This document shows, piece after piece, positions 1-6,691 of a stretch of 7,433 nucleotides of DNA. Every line of letters begins with the position of its first letter. Position 1 is the stretch's first letter. Origin of the DNA: Bacteroidota bacterium (GTDB lineage: Bacteria; Bacteroidota; Bacteroidia; Chitinophagales; Chitinophagaceae); the NCBI GenBank assembly GCA_023436685.1, contig JAEZIL010000193.1, positions 1 to 7,433 of the forward strand, read 5' to 3'. The position numbers and the translations under genes are program-made. The notes beneath the pieces were generated by a model. That model saw only the letters and a program-made list of their open reading frames with translations. It did no database searches and was not told the origin of the DNA.

Positions 1-438
1 GTCCAGTGCATCTTCAAAATTCAACAATATCCTGTTGCGTAGTGTAATTGCCTCCGGGGTAGATTTCATTGGATAGGCATACCGCTCAATATTTTTATTG
101 CCAAAGAAGTTACTGGTACAACCCGTAGCTATCACTAGGTAATCATAGGCAAAGTGTTCATCATCTGTCACCACAATATTGTTGCCGGTATCTACTTGTA
201 GCACTTTTGCCACACGCACATGCACATTCTTCTTGCGTTGAAACACTTTACGCAACGGGAACGATATAGAGCTGGGCTCCAGGCGTGCAGTAGCTACCTG
301 GTAAAACAAGGGTTGAAACTGGTGGAAATTATACTGGTCTATTAAAGTGATATCATACTCACTATTCTTTATTCTACGGGCCAATTGAAGGCCGGCAAAA
401 CCCGCGCCTAAGATCACTACTTTCTTCTTGTTGCTCAT
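1..438 (-). CDS. ndh: Type II NADH dehydrogenase-like FAD oxidoreductase, N-terminal part
   Basis: This partial gene starts with ATG at 438 and is cut by the left edge after 146 codons. Residues 7-23 form a classic FAD-binding Rossmann start (VVILGAGFAGLQLARRI, GxGxxG type), followed by an acidic strand end (TLIDQYNFHQFQPLFYQ) that resembles the 'NxHxFxPLxYQVAT' stretch typical of type II NADH:quinone oxidoreductases. Near residues 107-113 YDYLVIATG matches the second conserved FAD-contact segment, 'YDxLVxATG'. Family knowledge: these single-subunit membrane-associated enzymes pass electrons from NADH to quinone without pumping protons. The NADH-binding domain and the membrane-anchoring C-terminus lie outside the window, so a related pyridine nucleotide-disulphide oxidoreductase cannot be excluded. 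It is transcribed divergently from the PNP gene across a 95-base gap. Confidence 0.85.
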   Translation of the reverse strand, partial: MSNKKKVVILGAGFAGLQLARRIKNSEYDITLIDQYNFHQFQPLFYQVATARLEPSSISFPLRKVFQRKKNVHVRVAKVLQVDTGNNIVVTDDEHFAYDYLVIATGCTSNFFGNKNIERYAYPMKSTPEAITLRNRILLNFEDALD

Positions 439-476
439 AGGTACATCAAATTTTTGCAGTATAAAATTACGTACAC

Positions 477-504
477 TTGTTCAACACTATTTGAATTACA
501 TTTA
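477..504 (+). promoter_or_regulatory. Possible Bacteroidota-type promoter for the PNP gene
   Basis: TTG at 477-479 is followed after 17 bases by TACATTTA at 497-504, which matches the phylum's TAnnTTTG -7 element except at the last base. It would place the transcript start near 511, about 20 bases before the ATG at 534. An alternative pair, TTTTTG at 451-456 with TACACTTG at 472-479, has a short 15-base spacer. No comparable site was convincing for the divergent ndh-like gene. This is inference from consensus only. Confidence 0.35.
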
Positions 505-533
505 CCAACTTAACGCTTAGCAATACGTACATA

Positions 534-1352
534 ATGAGTCTTTATGAACAAGTGCATGCAACTATTGCATCGCTTAAAGAAACAGTTAAAACCGTACCCG
601 AAATTGGCATTATATTGGGTAGTGGCCTGGGCAACCTGGCAGAAATGGTAAAAGTGGAAGCAGAACTACCTTATACTGAGATACTTAACTTTCCACATTC
701 TACAGTTGAAGGCCATACGGGAAAATTGATATTTGGCACTATGGCGGGTAAGCAGGTGGTAATGATGGCCGGCCGTTTTCACTACTACGAAGGCTACGAT
801 ATGCAACAGGTTACTTTCCCGGTTCGGGTAATGAAAGCTATGGGTATACACACGCTCATTGTATCGAACGCGGCAGGGGGCATGAAGCAGGGCTTTGCCA
901 TTGGTGATATTATGCTGATAAATGACCATATAAATCTATTTCCTGAACATCCTTTACGTGGGCCCAACGACGAGCGTTTTGGTGTGCGCTTCCCCGATAT
1001 GATGGAGCCATATAGTTTGAAATTGCTGCAACTGGCCAAAAACATTGCTGCCGGGCAAAGCCTTCAGGTGCACGAAGGCGTGTATGCGGGTTTATCGGGT
1101 CCTACATTTGAAACCAGGGCCGAATATAAATGGCTGAGTGTTATTGGGGCCGATGCTGTAGGAATGAGCACCGTACCCGAAGTGATAGTAGCGAAGCATG
1201 ATGGGTTGCAGGTGTTTGCGGCAAGCATCATTACCGATGTTTGCATAAACGGGCATATAGAACCTGTTAGCCACCAGCTGGTACTGGAAGCTGCCAATGC
1301 CGCAGCGCCTAAACTGGCAAAACTGGTGCATGCGCTTGTGGAAAGGATATAG
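534..1352 (+). CDS. punA: Purine nucleoside phosphorylase (trimeric PNP-I family)
   Basis: The 272-residue protein has the full family length. It cleaves purine (deoxy)nucleosides with phosphate to give the free base and (deoxy)ribose 1-phosphate in cytoplasmic purine salvage. Conserved landmarks appear in order: phosphate loop GSGLG (29-33), FPHSTVEGHTG (53-63) with the phosphate-site His61, GRFHYYEGY (80-88) with Arg81 and His83, SNAAGGM (111-117), GPTFETRAEYK (189-199) with base-contacting Glu197, and GADAVGMSTVPEVIVA (205-220) with Ser212. Where mammalian PNP has the base-binding Asn of 'ITN' (human Asn243), this protein has Asp235 in SIITDVC. This may affect the choice between 6-oxo and 6-amino purines. 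The ATG at 534 lies just before the N-terminal helix, with an AT-rich leader and no clear Shine-Dalgarno. The gene ends about 45 bases before the porin start, in the same direction. Methylthioadenosine phosphorylase is less likely because the PNP motifs dominate. Confidence 0.95.
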   Translation: MSLYEQVHATIASLKETVKTVPEIGIILGSGLGNLAEMVKVEAELPYTEILNFPHSTVEGHTGKLIFGTMAGKQVVMMAGRFHYYEGYDMQQVTFPVRVMKAMGIHTLIVSNAAGGMKQGFAIGDIMLINDHINLFPEHPLRGPNDERFGVRFPDMMEPYSLKLLQLAKNIAAGQSLQVHEGVYAGLSGPTFETRAEYKWLSVIGADAVGMSTVPEVIVAKHDGLQVFAASIITDVCINGHIEPVSHQLVLEAANAAAPKLAKLVHALVERI

Positions 1353-1370
1353 GCTATTGCCTTAACTTTG
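1336..1370 (+). promoter_or_regulatory. Probable Bacteroidota promoter for the porin gene
   Basis: TAACTTTG at 1363-1370 matches the phylum's -7 element TAnnTTTG exactly and is followed by GC. A TTG at 1336-1338, inside the end of the PNP gene, could serve as the -33 element, but the 24-base spacer is slightly long. A start point about 7 bases downstream would give a roughly 20-base AT-rich leader before TTG 1398. The site implies the porin has its own transcript besides any read-through from the PNP gene. Confidence 0.5.
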
Positions 1371-1397
1371 CCGCGCAGTATATATAATATTATCGTT

Positions 1398-3410
1398 TTG
1401 AGGTATCGTAGTTATGAGGTCCTGGGGCTTCTCTTTTTGGTTTTGTGCATCAGCACAGGGGCTTTTGCGCAGGTACAACAGCCGGGCGACCCGCTGATGC
1501 TGAACAATGCACCCCAGCGCGATACCAACAGTAATAAAAGCAACACTGCCGACTGGCAAAACTACAGTGCACGTATATCTTACCGCCAGCTATATTCTGA
1601 AAAGATATACACGCCAGATACAGGCCTGCACCTATTTCACCGCAGGCCATTTAGCCAACCCTGGTACCGCGACCTTGGTAACTTAGGTTCGCCCACACGC
1701 AGCTTATTGTTTATGCCCGAGCATAGGCTGGGGCCCTCGCTGGGGTATCGTGTTTTCGATGTATACCGCTATAATGTAGATAGTTTGATGTACTATAATA
1801 CCAACAGGCCCTATTCGTCTTTTATATTCCAACTGGGCAGCAAGCTGGAACAGAATGCCGAGATATTTCATACGCAGAATATTCAGCCCAATTGGAACTT
1901 TGCCATTCAGTACAGGAAAATAACATCGCCGGGTTTTTACCAGATACAGCGTACCAACGATGATAATGGCAATATCAGTACCAACTATCAAAGCAAAAAC
2001 CAGCACTATAACCTTTATGCAGGAGTAGTATATAATAAGCAGCAGCAAGATGAAAATGGCGGCATCTTAGCAGATAGCCTATTGTCTTTCTCTGACTATA
2101 CCGACCGGAGAACCATACCCGTACGTTTTGAGAACACTACTTTTGGTAATATCGGAAGCAACAGGCGCTCGTCGGTAACTAATGCCCTGCGCGAAGTAAG
2201 TGTATTGCTAAACCACAGCTATACATTTGGCAGAACGGATACACTTTATAATGAAGATTCTACATCTTTCCGTACCGAATTGACACCTCGTTTTGGTATT
2301 AGCCACAGGTTGCAAATAACAGGCGAAAAACATACGTATAAAGATTACCGCCCCGACTCTTTGCGTTATGTTGATTTCTTTAACTATAATTTCAGGCTGA
2401 ATGGCGAAGACACCGTATCTGTAGTGCAGAAATGGTTTATGATCGATAACCGCTTTTTACTGAATGGTTTTGTAGGAAAGCGCGAAAATCCGTTATCATT
2501 CAATGCAGGCCTTGGTACACGCTACGATAATTTCAATACCGAATACGCTACTGGCAACAATACGAATGGAACTTTCAGCACCTACCTTACCGGCGAAATA
2601 AAAAAAGAAGCACTGGATACAGGCAGGGGCCAATGGGAGTACAAAGCCAATGCGTTGTTCTATGTAACAGGTGAAGCTATTGGTAGCTCACAAATAAACG
2701 GCGAAATAGGAAAGGGTATAGGTAATACATTTGGCACTATAGTGGCCGGTGCAAAACAAAGCATCAACCATGCACCCTATGCATACCGCTACTATCAAAA
2801 TGCCTTCGACACTATAACTGCTTCCTTCGATAAAGAAAGTGTTACGCAGCTTTATGCACGTGTTGATGCAGACCGGTTAAAGCTCTCCATAGGCTTCAGC
2901 AACTATCTTGTGGCCAATTACATATATCTTAACGAGCAGCAACTGCCTGCACAGTTTGGCTCTGCTTTTAATATAAGCCAGCTTACCCTGCGCAAGGTAT
3001 TTACATGGCGTAGCGTAGTGTTTGATAATGAAGTAGCCCTTCAGCAACTGGCCGGCGACGCACCCATAAACGTACCGCAGCTAATGGGAAGGCACCAGTT
3101 AAGCCTGGAGCGGTATATTTTTAAACATGCCCTTAAAATAGCTACCGGTGTAGAGGTAAGGTATCATAGCAACTATAAGCCTTCAGCTTATTCGCCGTTC
3201 TTCAATCGTTTCTACTATCAAAGCGTATATACAATAAGCAATACACCAGAGGCTACTGTCTTTTTCAACTTTAAGGTTAAACGCTTCCGTGCCTACCTTA
3301 TGTTCGACCAGTTGCAGCAATTTATTGTACGCAATACTATTACTGCGCCTGGGTATCCCGCGCAGGACTTTATGATTCGTTTTGGCTTTAATTGGGTGAT
3401 GATCAACTAA
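1398..3410 (+). CDS. Outer-membrane beta-barrel protein, Bacteroidota putative porin family
   Basis: The product has about 670 residues when started at TTG 1398. There is no in-frame ATG before 1497, which lies past the signal peptide. The frame stays open to another TTG at 1368, but that codon sits inside the probable -7 promoter box and is unlikely to be in the mRNA. From TTG 1398 the protein opens with a good signal peptide: an Arg-containing n-region, hydrophobic LGLLFLVLCISTGAFA (9-24), and probable cleavage before Gln25. After a polar linker comes a segment characteristic of the Bacteroidota putative porin family (as I recall it, Pfam Porin_10): NLGSPTRSLLF, LGYRVFDVYRYNVDSLMYYNT, FIFQLGSKLEQNAEIFHTQN, NWNFAIQYRKITSPGFYQ. 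The rest is alternating aromatic/polar beta-strand sequence ending in FMIRFGFNWVMIN, as expected of a final barrel strand. It is probably an outer-membrane channel; the cargo is unknown. Lying directly after a nucleoside phosphorylase gene it might pass nucleosides, but that is only a neighbourhood inference. Confidence 0.85.
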   Translation: MRYRSYEVLGLLFLVLCISTGAFAQVQQPGDPLMLNNAPQRDTNSNKSNTADWQNYSARISYRQLYSEKIYTPDTGLHLFHRRPFSQPWYRDLGNLGSPTRSLLFMPEHRLGPSLGYRVFDVYRYNVDSLMYYNTNRPYSSFIFQLGSKLEQNAEIFHTQNIQPNWNFAIQYRKITSPGFYQIQRTNDDNGNISTNYQSKNQHYNLYAGVVYNKQQQDENGGILADSLLSFSDYTDRRTIPVRFENTTFGNIGSNRRSSVTNALREVSVLLNHSYTFGRTDTLYNEDSTSFRTELTPRFGISHRLQITGEKHTYKDYRPDSLRYVDFFNYNFRLNGEDTVSVVQKWFMIDNRFLLNGFVGKRENPLSFNAGLGTRYDNFNTEYATGNNTNGTFSTYLTGEIKKEALDTGRGQWEYKANALFYVTGEAIGSSQINGEIGKGIGNTFGTIVAGAKQSINHAPYAYRYYQNAFDTITASFDKESVTQLYARVDADRLKLSIGFSNYLVANYIYLNEQQLPAQFGSAFNISQLTLRKVFTWRSVVFDNEVALQQLAGDAPINVPQLMGRHQLSLERYIFKHALKIATGVEVRYHSNYKPSAYSPFFNRFYYQSVYTISNTPEATVFFNFKVKRFRAYLMFDQLQQFIVRNTITAPGYPAQDFMIRFGFNWVMIN

Positions 3411-3465
3411 ATAGCAGCCATAAAAGCTACATTTTACTGAAATATGGAAAAGCCGCCAATATTCT

Positions 3466-3473
3466 TAAATTTG
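3466..3473 (+). promoter_or_regulatory. Probable -7 promoter element of the ACP-KS-CLF operon
   Basis: TAAATTTG is an exact TAnnTTTG match and is followed by GCGGC, close to the porin site (CTTAACTTTGCCGC versus CTTAAATTTGCGGC). No TTG lies at the usual distance upstream; ATGG at 3444-3447 is the only weak -33 candidate. A start near 3480 would leave a leader of about 10 bases before the ATG at 3491. It also argues that the open frame upstream of 3491 is not translated as part of the ACP. Confidence 0.5.
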
Positions 3474-3490
3474 CGGCACGAGAAACTAAT

Positions 3491-3748
3491 ATGGAAGACC
3501 TTAAACAAACGCTTAAACAACAAATAATTGATGCCCTGAATCTGCAAGGCATGAAACCTGAAGATATTGATGATAACGCACCGTTGTTTGGCGAAGGCCT
3601 GGGGCTGGATAGCATCGACTCTTTAGAACTAATGGTGCTTATGGAGCGCAATTACGGCATTAAAATAGAAGATGCCCGTGAAGGCCGTAAAGTGCTGGAA
3701 TCAGTACAGTCCATGGCCGATTACATACAGGTACACCGTAAAATATAA
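3491..3748 (+). CDS. Acyl carrier protein
   Basis: This 85-residue protein carries the growing acyl or polyketide chain on a 4'-phosphopantetheine arm. The attachment site is Ser41 in GLDSIDSLEL (38-47), the classic (L)DSxxxxEL motif at the start of helix II. Flanking helices are visible: an N-terminal helix (1-18), the PLFGEGLGLD turn before the motif, the YGIKIED segment (55-61), and a C-terminal helix VQSMADYIQVH. The frame is open further upstream to 3392, but that extension overlaps the porin's end and includes the promoter box. The ATG at 3491 gives a normal ACP length, so it is preferred. DSIDSLE and a 'GIKI' core resemble carrier proteins of aryl-polyene or flexirubin-type clusters more than the housekeeping AcpP, which is usually about 78 residues and very acidic; this is inference. 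It is the first gene of a tight operon, 11 bases before the ketosynthase. Confidence 0.9.
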   Translation: MEDLKQTLKQQIIDALNLQGMKPEDIDDNAPLFGEGLGLDSIDSLELMVLMERNYGIKIEDAREGRKVLESVQSMADYIQVHRKI

Positions 3749-3759
3749 CAGCAGTTGCT

Positions 3760-4965
3760 ATGGCGGAAAAAGTAGTCATCACAGCAACAGGCATTATTTC
3801 CGCTTTGGGTTATGGTGTACAGGCAAACCTGCAGGCCTTAAAAGATGGCAGTAGCGGTATTGGTAAGATACGGTACCTTGAAACCGTGCATGCCAACGAT
3901 TTTTTAATAGGTGAAGTAAAACAATCGGATGCAGAGCTGATAGGTATGCTGGGCCTGGATGCGGATAATGCATTTACCCGTACTACTTTGCTTGCCTTTG
4001 CAGCCTTTAAAGAAGTGCTGAATGCCATAGATATTTCCCTGCTGCGTAATGAACCCTTTGCTTTCATTAATGCGAATACCGTAGGGGGTATGTGCAGTAT
4101 TGAGAATATGTATCTCGATTTCTTATCGGGGAACCCAGCCCCTGAGCATGTAAAATATATCGATACGCTGGATTGCGCTGAAAGTACATTGAATATTGTA
4201 AAGCATTTCGGCTTGCAGCCAATTATGGCTACCATTAGCACTGCCTGCTCATCCTCAGCCAACTCCCTGATATTGGGGGCACGTATGATAAAGCAGGGAT
4301 TGGTAAAACGCGCTATTTGCGGTGGTTGCGATGCTATGAGCCGCTACACCTTAAATGGTTTCAATACACTTAAAAATATAGATAAAAGCTTTTGCCGGCC
4401 CTTCGATCAAAACCGCATGGGCCTGAACCTTGGCGAAGGGGCAGGATATCTTTTGCTGGAAAGCGAAAGTGCTGCCCGGGAAAGGGGCGCAACCATTATT
4501 GCCGAACTATCGGGTTATAGTAATACTAACGATGCGTATCATCCTACCGCGCCTGCGCCCGATGGCTCTGGGGCAGTACGTACTATGAAGGAGGCGTTAG
4601 ATAAAGCAGGCTTGCAGCCCTCAGATATAGGCTATATAAATGCGCATGGTACAGCCACACAAAACAACGATAGCGCTGAAGGAAAGGCTATAGAACAATT
4701 GTTTGCAGGCAGTGTGCCCGCATTCAGTTCTACCAAGCCATTTACAGGCCATACATTAGCAGCCGCAGGCTCTATAGAAGCGATATTTACCATACTTGCA
4801 TTGCAGCACCATATAACACTGCCTAACCTGAACTTTGAAACACCTATGGAAGAATTGAGTATAAGGCCGGCAACCCAATTGTTAACCAACAATGCACAAC
4901 ATGCACTAAGCAACTCCTTTGGCTTTGGCGGTAGCAATGTTTCACTCGTATTTAGCAAGGCATGA
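3760..4965 (+). CDS. Beta-ketoacyl-ACP synthase (FabF/FabB-like, type II PKS-type KS)
   Basis: The 401-residue thiolase-fold condensing enzyme has the full FabF-class length. It joins an acyl chain held on its cysteine to malonyl-ACP with loss of CO2. The catalytic set is complete: Cys163 in ISTACSSSANS, His296 in NAHGTATQNND, Lys326 in STKPFTGH, and His331 in the same segment. The terminal GFGGSN loop (388-393) is also present. The nucleophile context 'TACSSSA' differs from the 'TACATG' of typical FabF and recalls FabB and the synthases of aryl-polyene/flexirubin pathways. The ATG at 3760 begins directly with the strand VVITATGIISALG, the normal N-terminus. The gene follows the ACP by 11 bases and overlaps the next gene by four (ATGA at 4962-4965), implying translational coupling with its synthase-like partner. 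It is probably a dedicated pathway enzyme rather than the cell's main FabF; I cannot exclude a fatty-acid role. Confidence 0.9.
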   Translation: MAEKVVITATGIISALGYGVQANLQALKDGSSGIGKIRYLETVHANDFLIGEVKQSDAELIGMLGLDADNAFTRTTLLAFAAFKEVLNAIDISLLRNEPFAFINANTVGGMCSIENMYLDFLSGNPAPEHVKYIDTLDCAESTLNIVKHFGLQPIMATISTACSSSANSLILGARMIKQGLVKRAICGGCDAMSRYTLNGFNTLKNIDKSFCRPFDQNRMGLNLGEGAGYLLLESESAARERGATIIAELSGYSNTNDAYHPTAPAPDGSGAVRTMKEALDKAGLQPSDIGYINAHGTATQNNDSAEGKAIEQLFAGSVPAFSSTKPFTGHTLAAAGSIEAIFTILALQHHITLPNLNFETPMEELSIRPATQLLTNNAQHALSNSFGFGGSNVSLVFSKA

Positions 4966-6035
4966 TGCGGCAACCATTATACATACTTTCAGCAAGTGCA
5001 ATATCTCCGCAACAAAGCTTTGATGGAGCAGGATTTTTAGATCCGGTTTTGGAGAGCGGTAATAACCGGCTCCATGTTACCGATCCCGATTATTCAAAAT
5101 TTATCAGCCCTGTAGCTATACGGCGCATGAGCCGTGTTATAAAAATGGGTATCAGTGGGGGCATGCGTGCCTTACAACTGGCAAACATAACTCAGCCGCA
5201 TGCTATTATAGTAGGTACCGGCCGTGGCAGTGTAACCGATACCGAGCGTTTCCTGAGCGATATGATAGCCATGAAGGAAGAAGCTTTGAACCCTACTTAT
5301 TTTATACAAAGCACATACAATACTATAAATGGCTGGCTGGCCATGCAAACGAAGTGTACAGGCTATAATCAAACCTATGTGCACCGCGGTTTTTCGTTCG
5401 AACTATGCCTGCTTGATGCACAATTGATGTTGGCTGATAGCGAAGATAAAACCAATATACTGTTAGGTTGCTTCGACGAACTATCGCCAGACTACTATAT
5501 TGTAAAGAATAACATTGGTTACTGGAAAAAAGAACAAATAAATAGCAAGGAGCTATTGCAGCACAATAACACCGAAGGGTCTATTGGTGGCGAAGGAGTA
5601 TCGTTTTTTACAGTTAGTAATAGCAGCGAGGGTGCCAGGTGTAGCATAGAATATATGAACATGCTGCAGCAGCCCGATATGGATAATATACAGGATGCCA
5701 TATCAGAAGCGTTGGCCCAAAACAACCTTGAGGCTGCCGATATAGATGTATTGCTATGTGGCAAAAGTGGCGATAGCCGCTATGAATGGGTGTACGATAC
5801 CATTTCGCCAATGTTTGGTAATGCTACAAGCGTTGCTGCCTTTAAACACGTGACCGGCGAATACGATACCGCCAGCGGTTTTGCAGTTTGGCTGTCCGAT
5901 TATCTCTTCAGCAGGCAGCAAATACCATCCGCACTGGTTCTTCATGAAGGCACGAATAAAAGTATTGATTACATACTGGTGGTAAACCATCATATATTGG
6001 GTACAGCTAGCGTATTGTTGCTAAAGCGGCTATAA
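4962..6035 (+). CDS. Catalytically degenerate ketosynthase-like protein (chain-length-factor type)
   Basis: The 357-residue protein keeps the fold pattern of the N-terminal half of a ketosynthase (LYILSASAISPQ; ISPVAIRRMSRVIKMG; HAIIVGTGRGSVTDTERFL), with an Asn/Thr-rich segment (YNTINGWLAM) before the nucleophile region. The active-site residues are lost. Aligned by eye with the upstream KS, Cys163 falls at His141 (QTYVHRGFSFE), His296 near Gly267 (LLCGKSGD), and His331 at Glu300 (FKHVTGEYDTASG); Lys295 and the TG are kept. Such partners of active synthases are chain-length factors in type II polyketide systems. The sequence fits the ketoacyl synthase N-terminal-like family often found in Bacteroidota pigment clusters. 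It probably forms a heterodimer with the KS and shapes the product cavity. The start overlaps the KS stop by 4 bases; a second ATG at 4965 would shorten it by one residue. The reading frame is intact, so it is not a pseudogene. The function is inferred from family and context. Confidence 0.75.
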   Translation: MMRQPLYILSASAISPQQSFDGAGFLDPVLESGNNRLHVTDPDYSKFISPVAIRRMSRVIKMGISGGMRALQLANITQPHAIIVGTGRGSVTDTERFLSDMIAMKEEALNPTYFIQSTYNTINGWLAMQTKCTGYNQTYVHRGFSFELCLLDAQLMLADSEDKTNILLGCFDELSPDYYIVKNNIGYWKKEQINSKELLQHNNTEGSIGGEGVSFFTVSNSSEGARCSIEYMNMLQQPDMDNIQDAISEALAQNNLEAADIDVLLCGKSGDSRYEWVYDTISPMFGNATSVAAFKHVTGEYDTASGFAVWLSDYLFSRQQIPSALVLHEGTNKSIDYILVVNHHILGTASVLLLKRL

Positions 6036-6040
6036 AATAA

Positions 6041-6056
6041 GCCCGGAATACCAGGC
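6041..6056. terminator. Possible bidirectional terminator between convergent genes
   Basis: GCCCGG-AATA-CCAGGC can form a six-pair stem with one C-A mismatch and a four-base loop, exactly between the convergent stop codons of the ketosynthase-like gene and def. On the minus strand it is followed by TTATTTTA, a fair U-rich tail for def. On the plus strand the tail is weak. The stem is short, so the call is tentative. Confidence 0.3.
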
Positions 6057-6635
6057 CTATTTAGCAAAAAGCATTCTGTAGTCTACCCGCACCTTACCGT
6101 TGCTTATATCATCCAGCTTCTTTTTCATCAGGCGCTTTTTTAGCGATGGTAAATAGTCTATAAACAGCTTACCGTCAATATGATCGTACTCGTGTTGTAT
6201 AACCCGGGCTGTGATACCATGAAATTCTTTTTCATGTTCCATAAAGTTCTCGTCCATATATCGCAGCTTTACTTTAGCGGGGCGCTGTATGTCCTCCCGT
6301 ATTTTAGGTATACTCAGGCAACCTTCGTTATAAGCCCATTTTTCGCCTGTCTCTTCTATAACATGCGCATTAATGAAAACTTGTTTCACAGGCTGTTCAT
6401 TGGGATAGGTTTTTTTGTCTTCGTCGTCAAAGCCATCAACAATTTGTATCGTATCAATTACAAAAAGGCGTATTGGGCGGTTAACCTGCGGCGCTGCAAT
6501 ACCCACTCCATTACTGTGGTACATGGTGTCCCACATATCGGCTATCAGTTTGTTCAGTTCAGGGTATTCGGGTGTAATATCTTCACATACTTTACGCAAA
6601 ACAGGATGTCCGTAAGCTACAATTGGCAATACCAT
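6057..6635 (-). CDS. def: Peptide deformylase
   Basis: This 192-residue cytoplasmic metalloenzyme removes the formyl group from the N-terminal methionine of new proteins. All three family motifs are present: GVGIAAPQ (43-50), EGCLS (104-108) and HEYDH (148-152). Metal ligands are Cys106, His148 and His152, with Glu149 as catalytic base. An insert around residues 66-84 (VDGFDDEDKKTYPNEQPVK) and a lysine-rich C-terminal tail (SLKKRLMKKKLDDIS) make it slightly longer than E. coli Def (about 169 residues). The ATG at 6635 starts immediately before the conserved PIVAYGHPVLR segment, so the start is secure. It is the last gene of the leftward run after ruvX (39-base gap) and has its own good promoter inside the ruvX end. 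Confidence 0.97.
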   Translation of the reverse strand: MVLPIVAYGHPVLRKVCEDITPEYPELNKLIADMWDTMYHSNGVGIAAPQVNRPIRLFVIDTIQIVDGFDDEDKKTYPNEQPVKQVFINAHVIEETGEKWAYNEGCLSIPKIREDIQRPAKVKLRYMDENFMEHEKEFHGITARVIQHEYDHIDGKLFIDYLPSLKKRLMKKKLDDISNGKVRVDYRMLFAK

Positions 6636-6662
6636 TCTTATATATATTTATTATTCAGGCAA

Positions 6663-6691
6663 CAAAAGTACGAATTAGCGCTGGTTTTCAA
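6663..6691 (-). promoter_or_regulatory. Bacteroidota promoter for def
   Basis: Read on the minus strand, TTG (6691-6689) is followed after 18 bases by TACTTTTG (6670-6663). This matches both the -33 and -7 consensus elements of the phylum with normal spacing. Transcription would begin near 6656, leaving an AT-rich leader of about 20 bases (AATAATAAATATATATAAGA) before the def ATG. The -33 element lies within the last codons of ruvX, so def can be transcribed independently of the upstream genes. Confidence 0.6.

Noticed and set aside
439..476. Promoter for the divergent ndh-like gene on the minus strand
   Set aside because: TAATTTTA and TTG words exist, but at 12-base spacing. No pair fits the TTG-N17-23-TAnnTTTG pattern well.
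1351..1362. Small hairpin AGGC-TATT-GCCT at the end of the PNP gene
   Set aside because: The four-base stem is too short for a terminator and is directly followed by the porin -7 element with no U-run.
1704..2048. A 114-codon open frame on the minus strand inside the porin
   Set aside because: It is a shadow frame of a well-supported coding region, with no start context or family motif.
3392..3490. N-terminal extension of the ACP reading frame
   Set aside because: It overlaps the porin's last codons, contains the TAAATTTG promoter box, and would give an ACP with a non-family leader. ATG 3491 gives normal length.
3810..4262. A 150-codon open frame on the minus strand opposite the ketosynthase
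   Set aside because: It lies wholly inside the KS gene, has low-complexity Ser/Ala/Lys composition and no recognisable domain.
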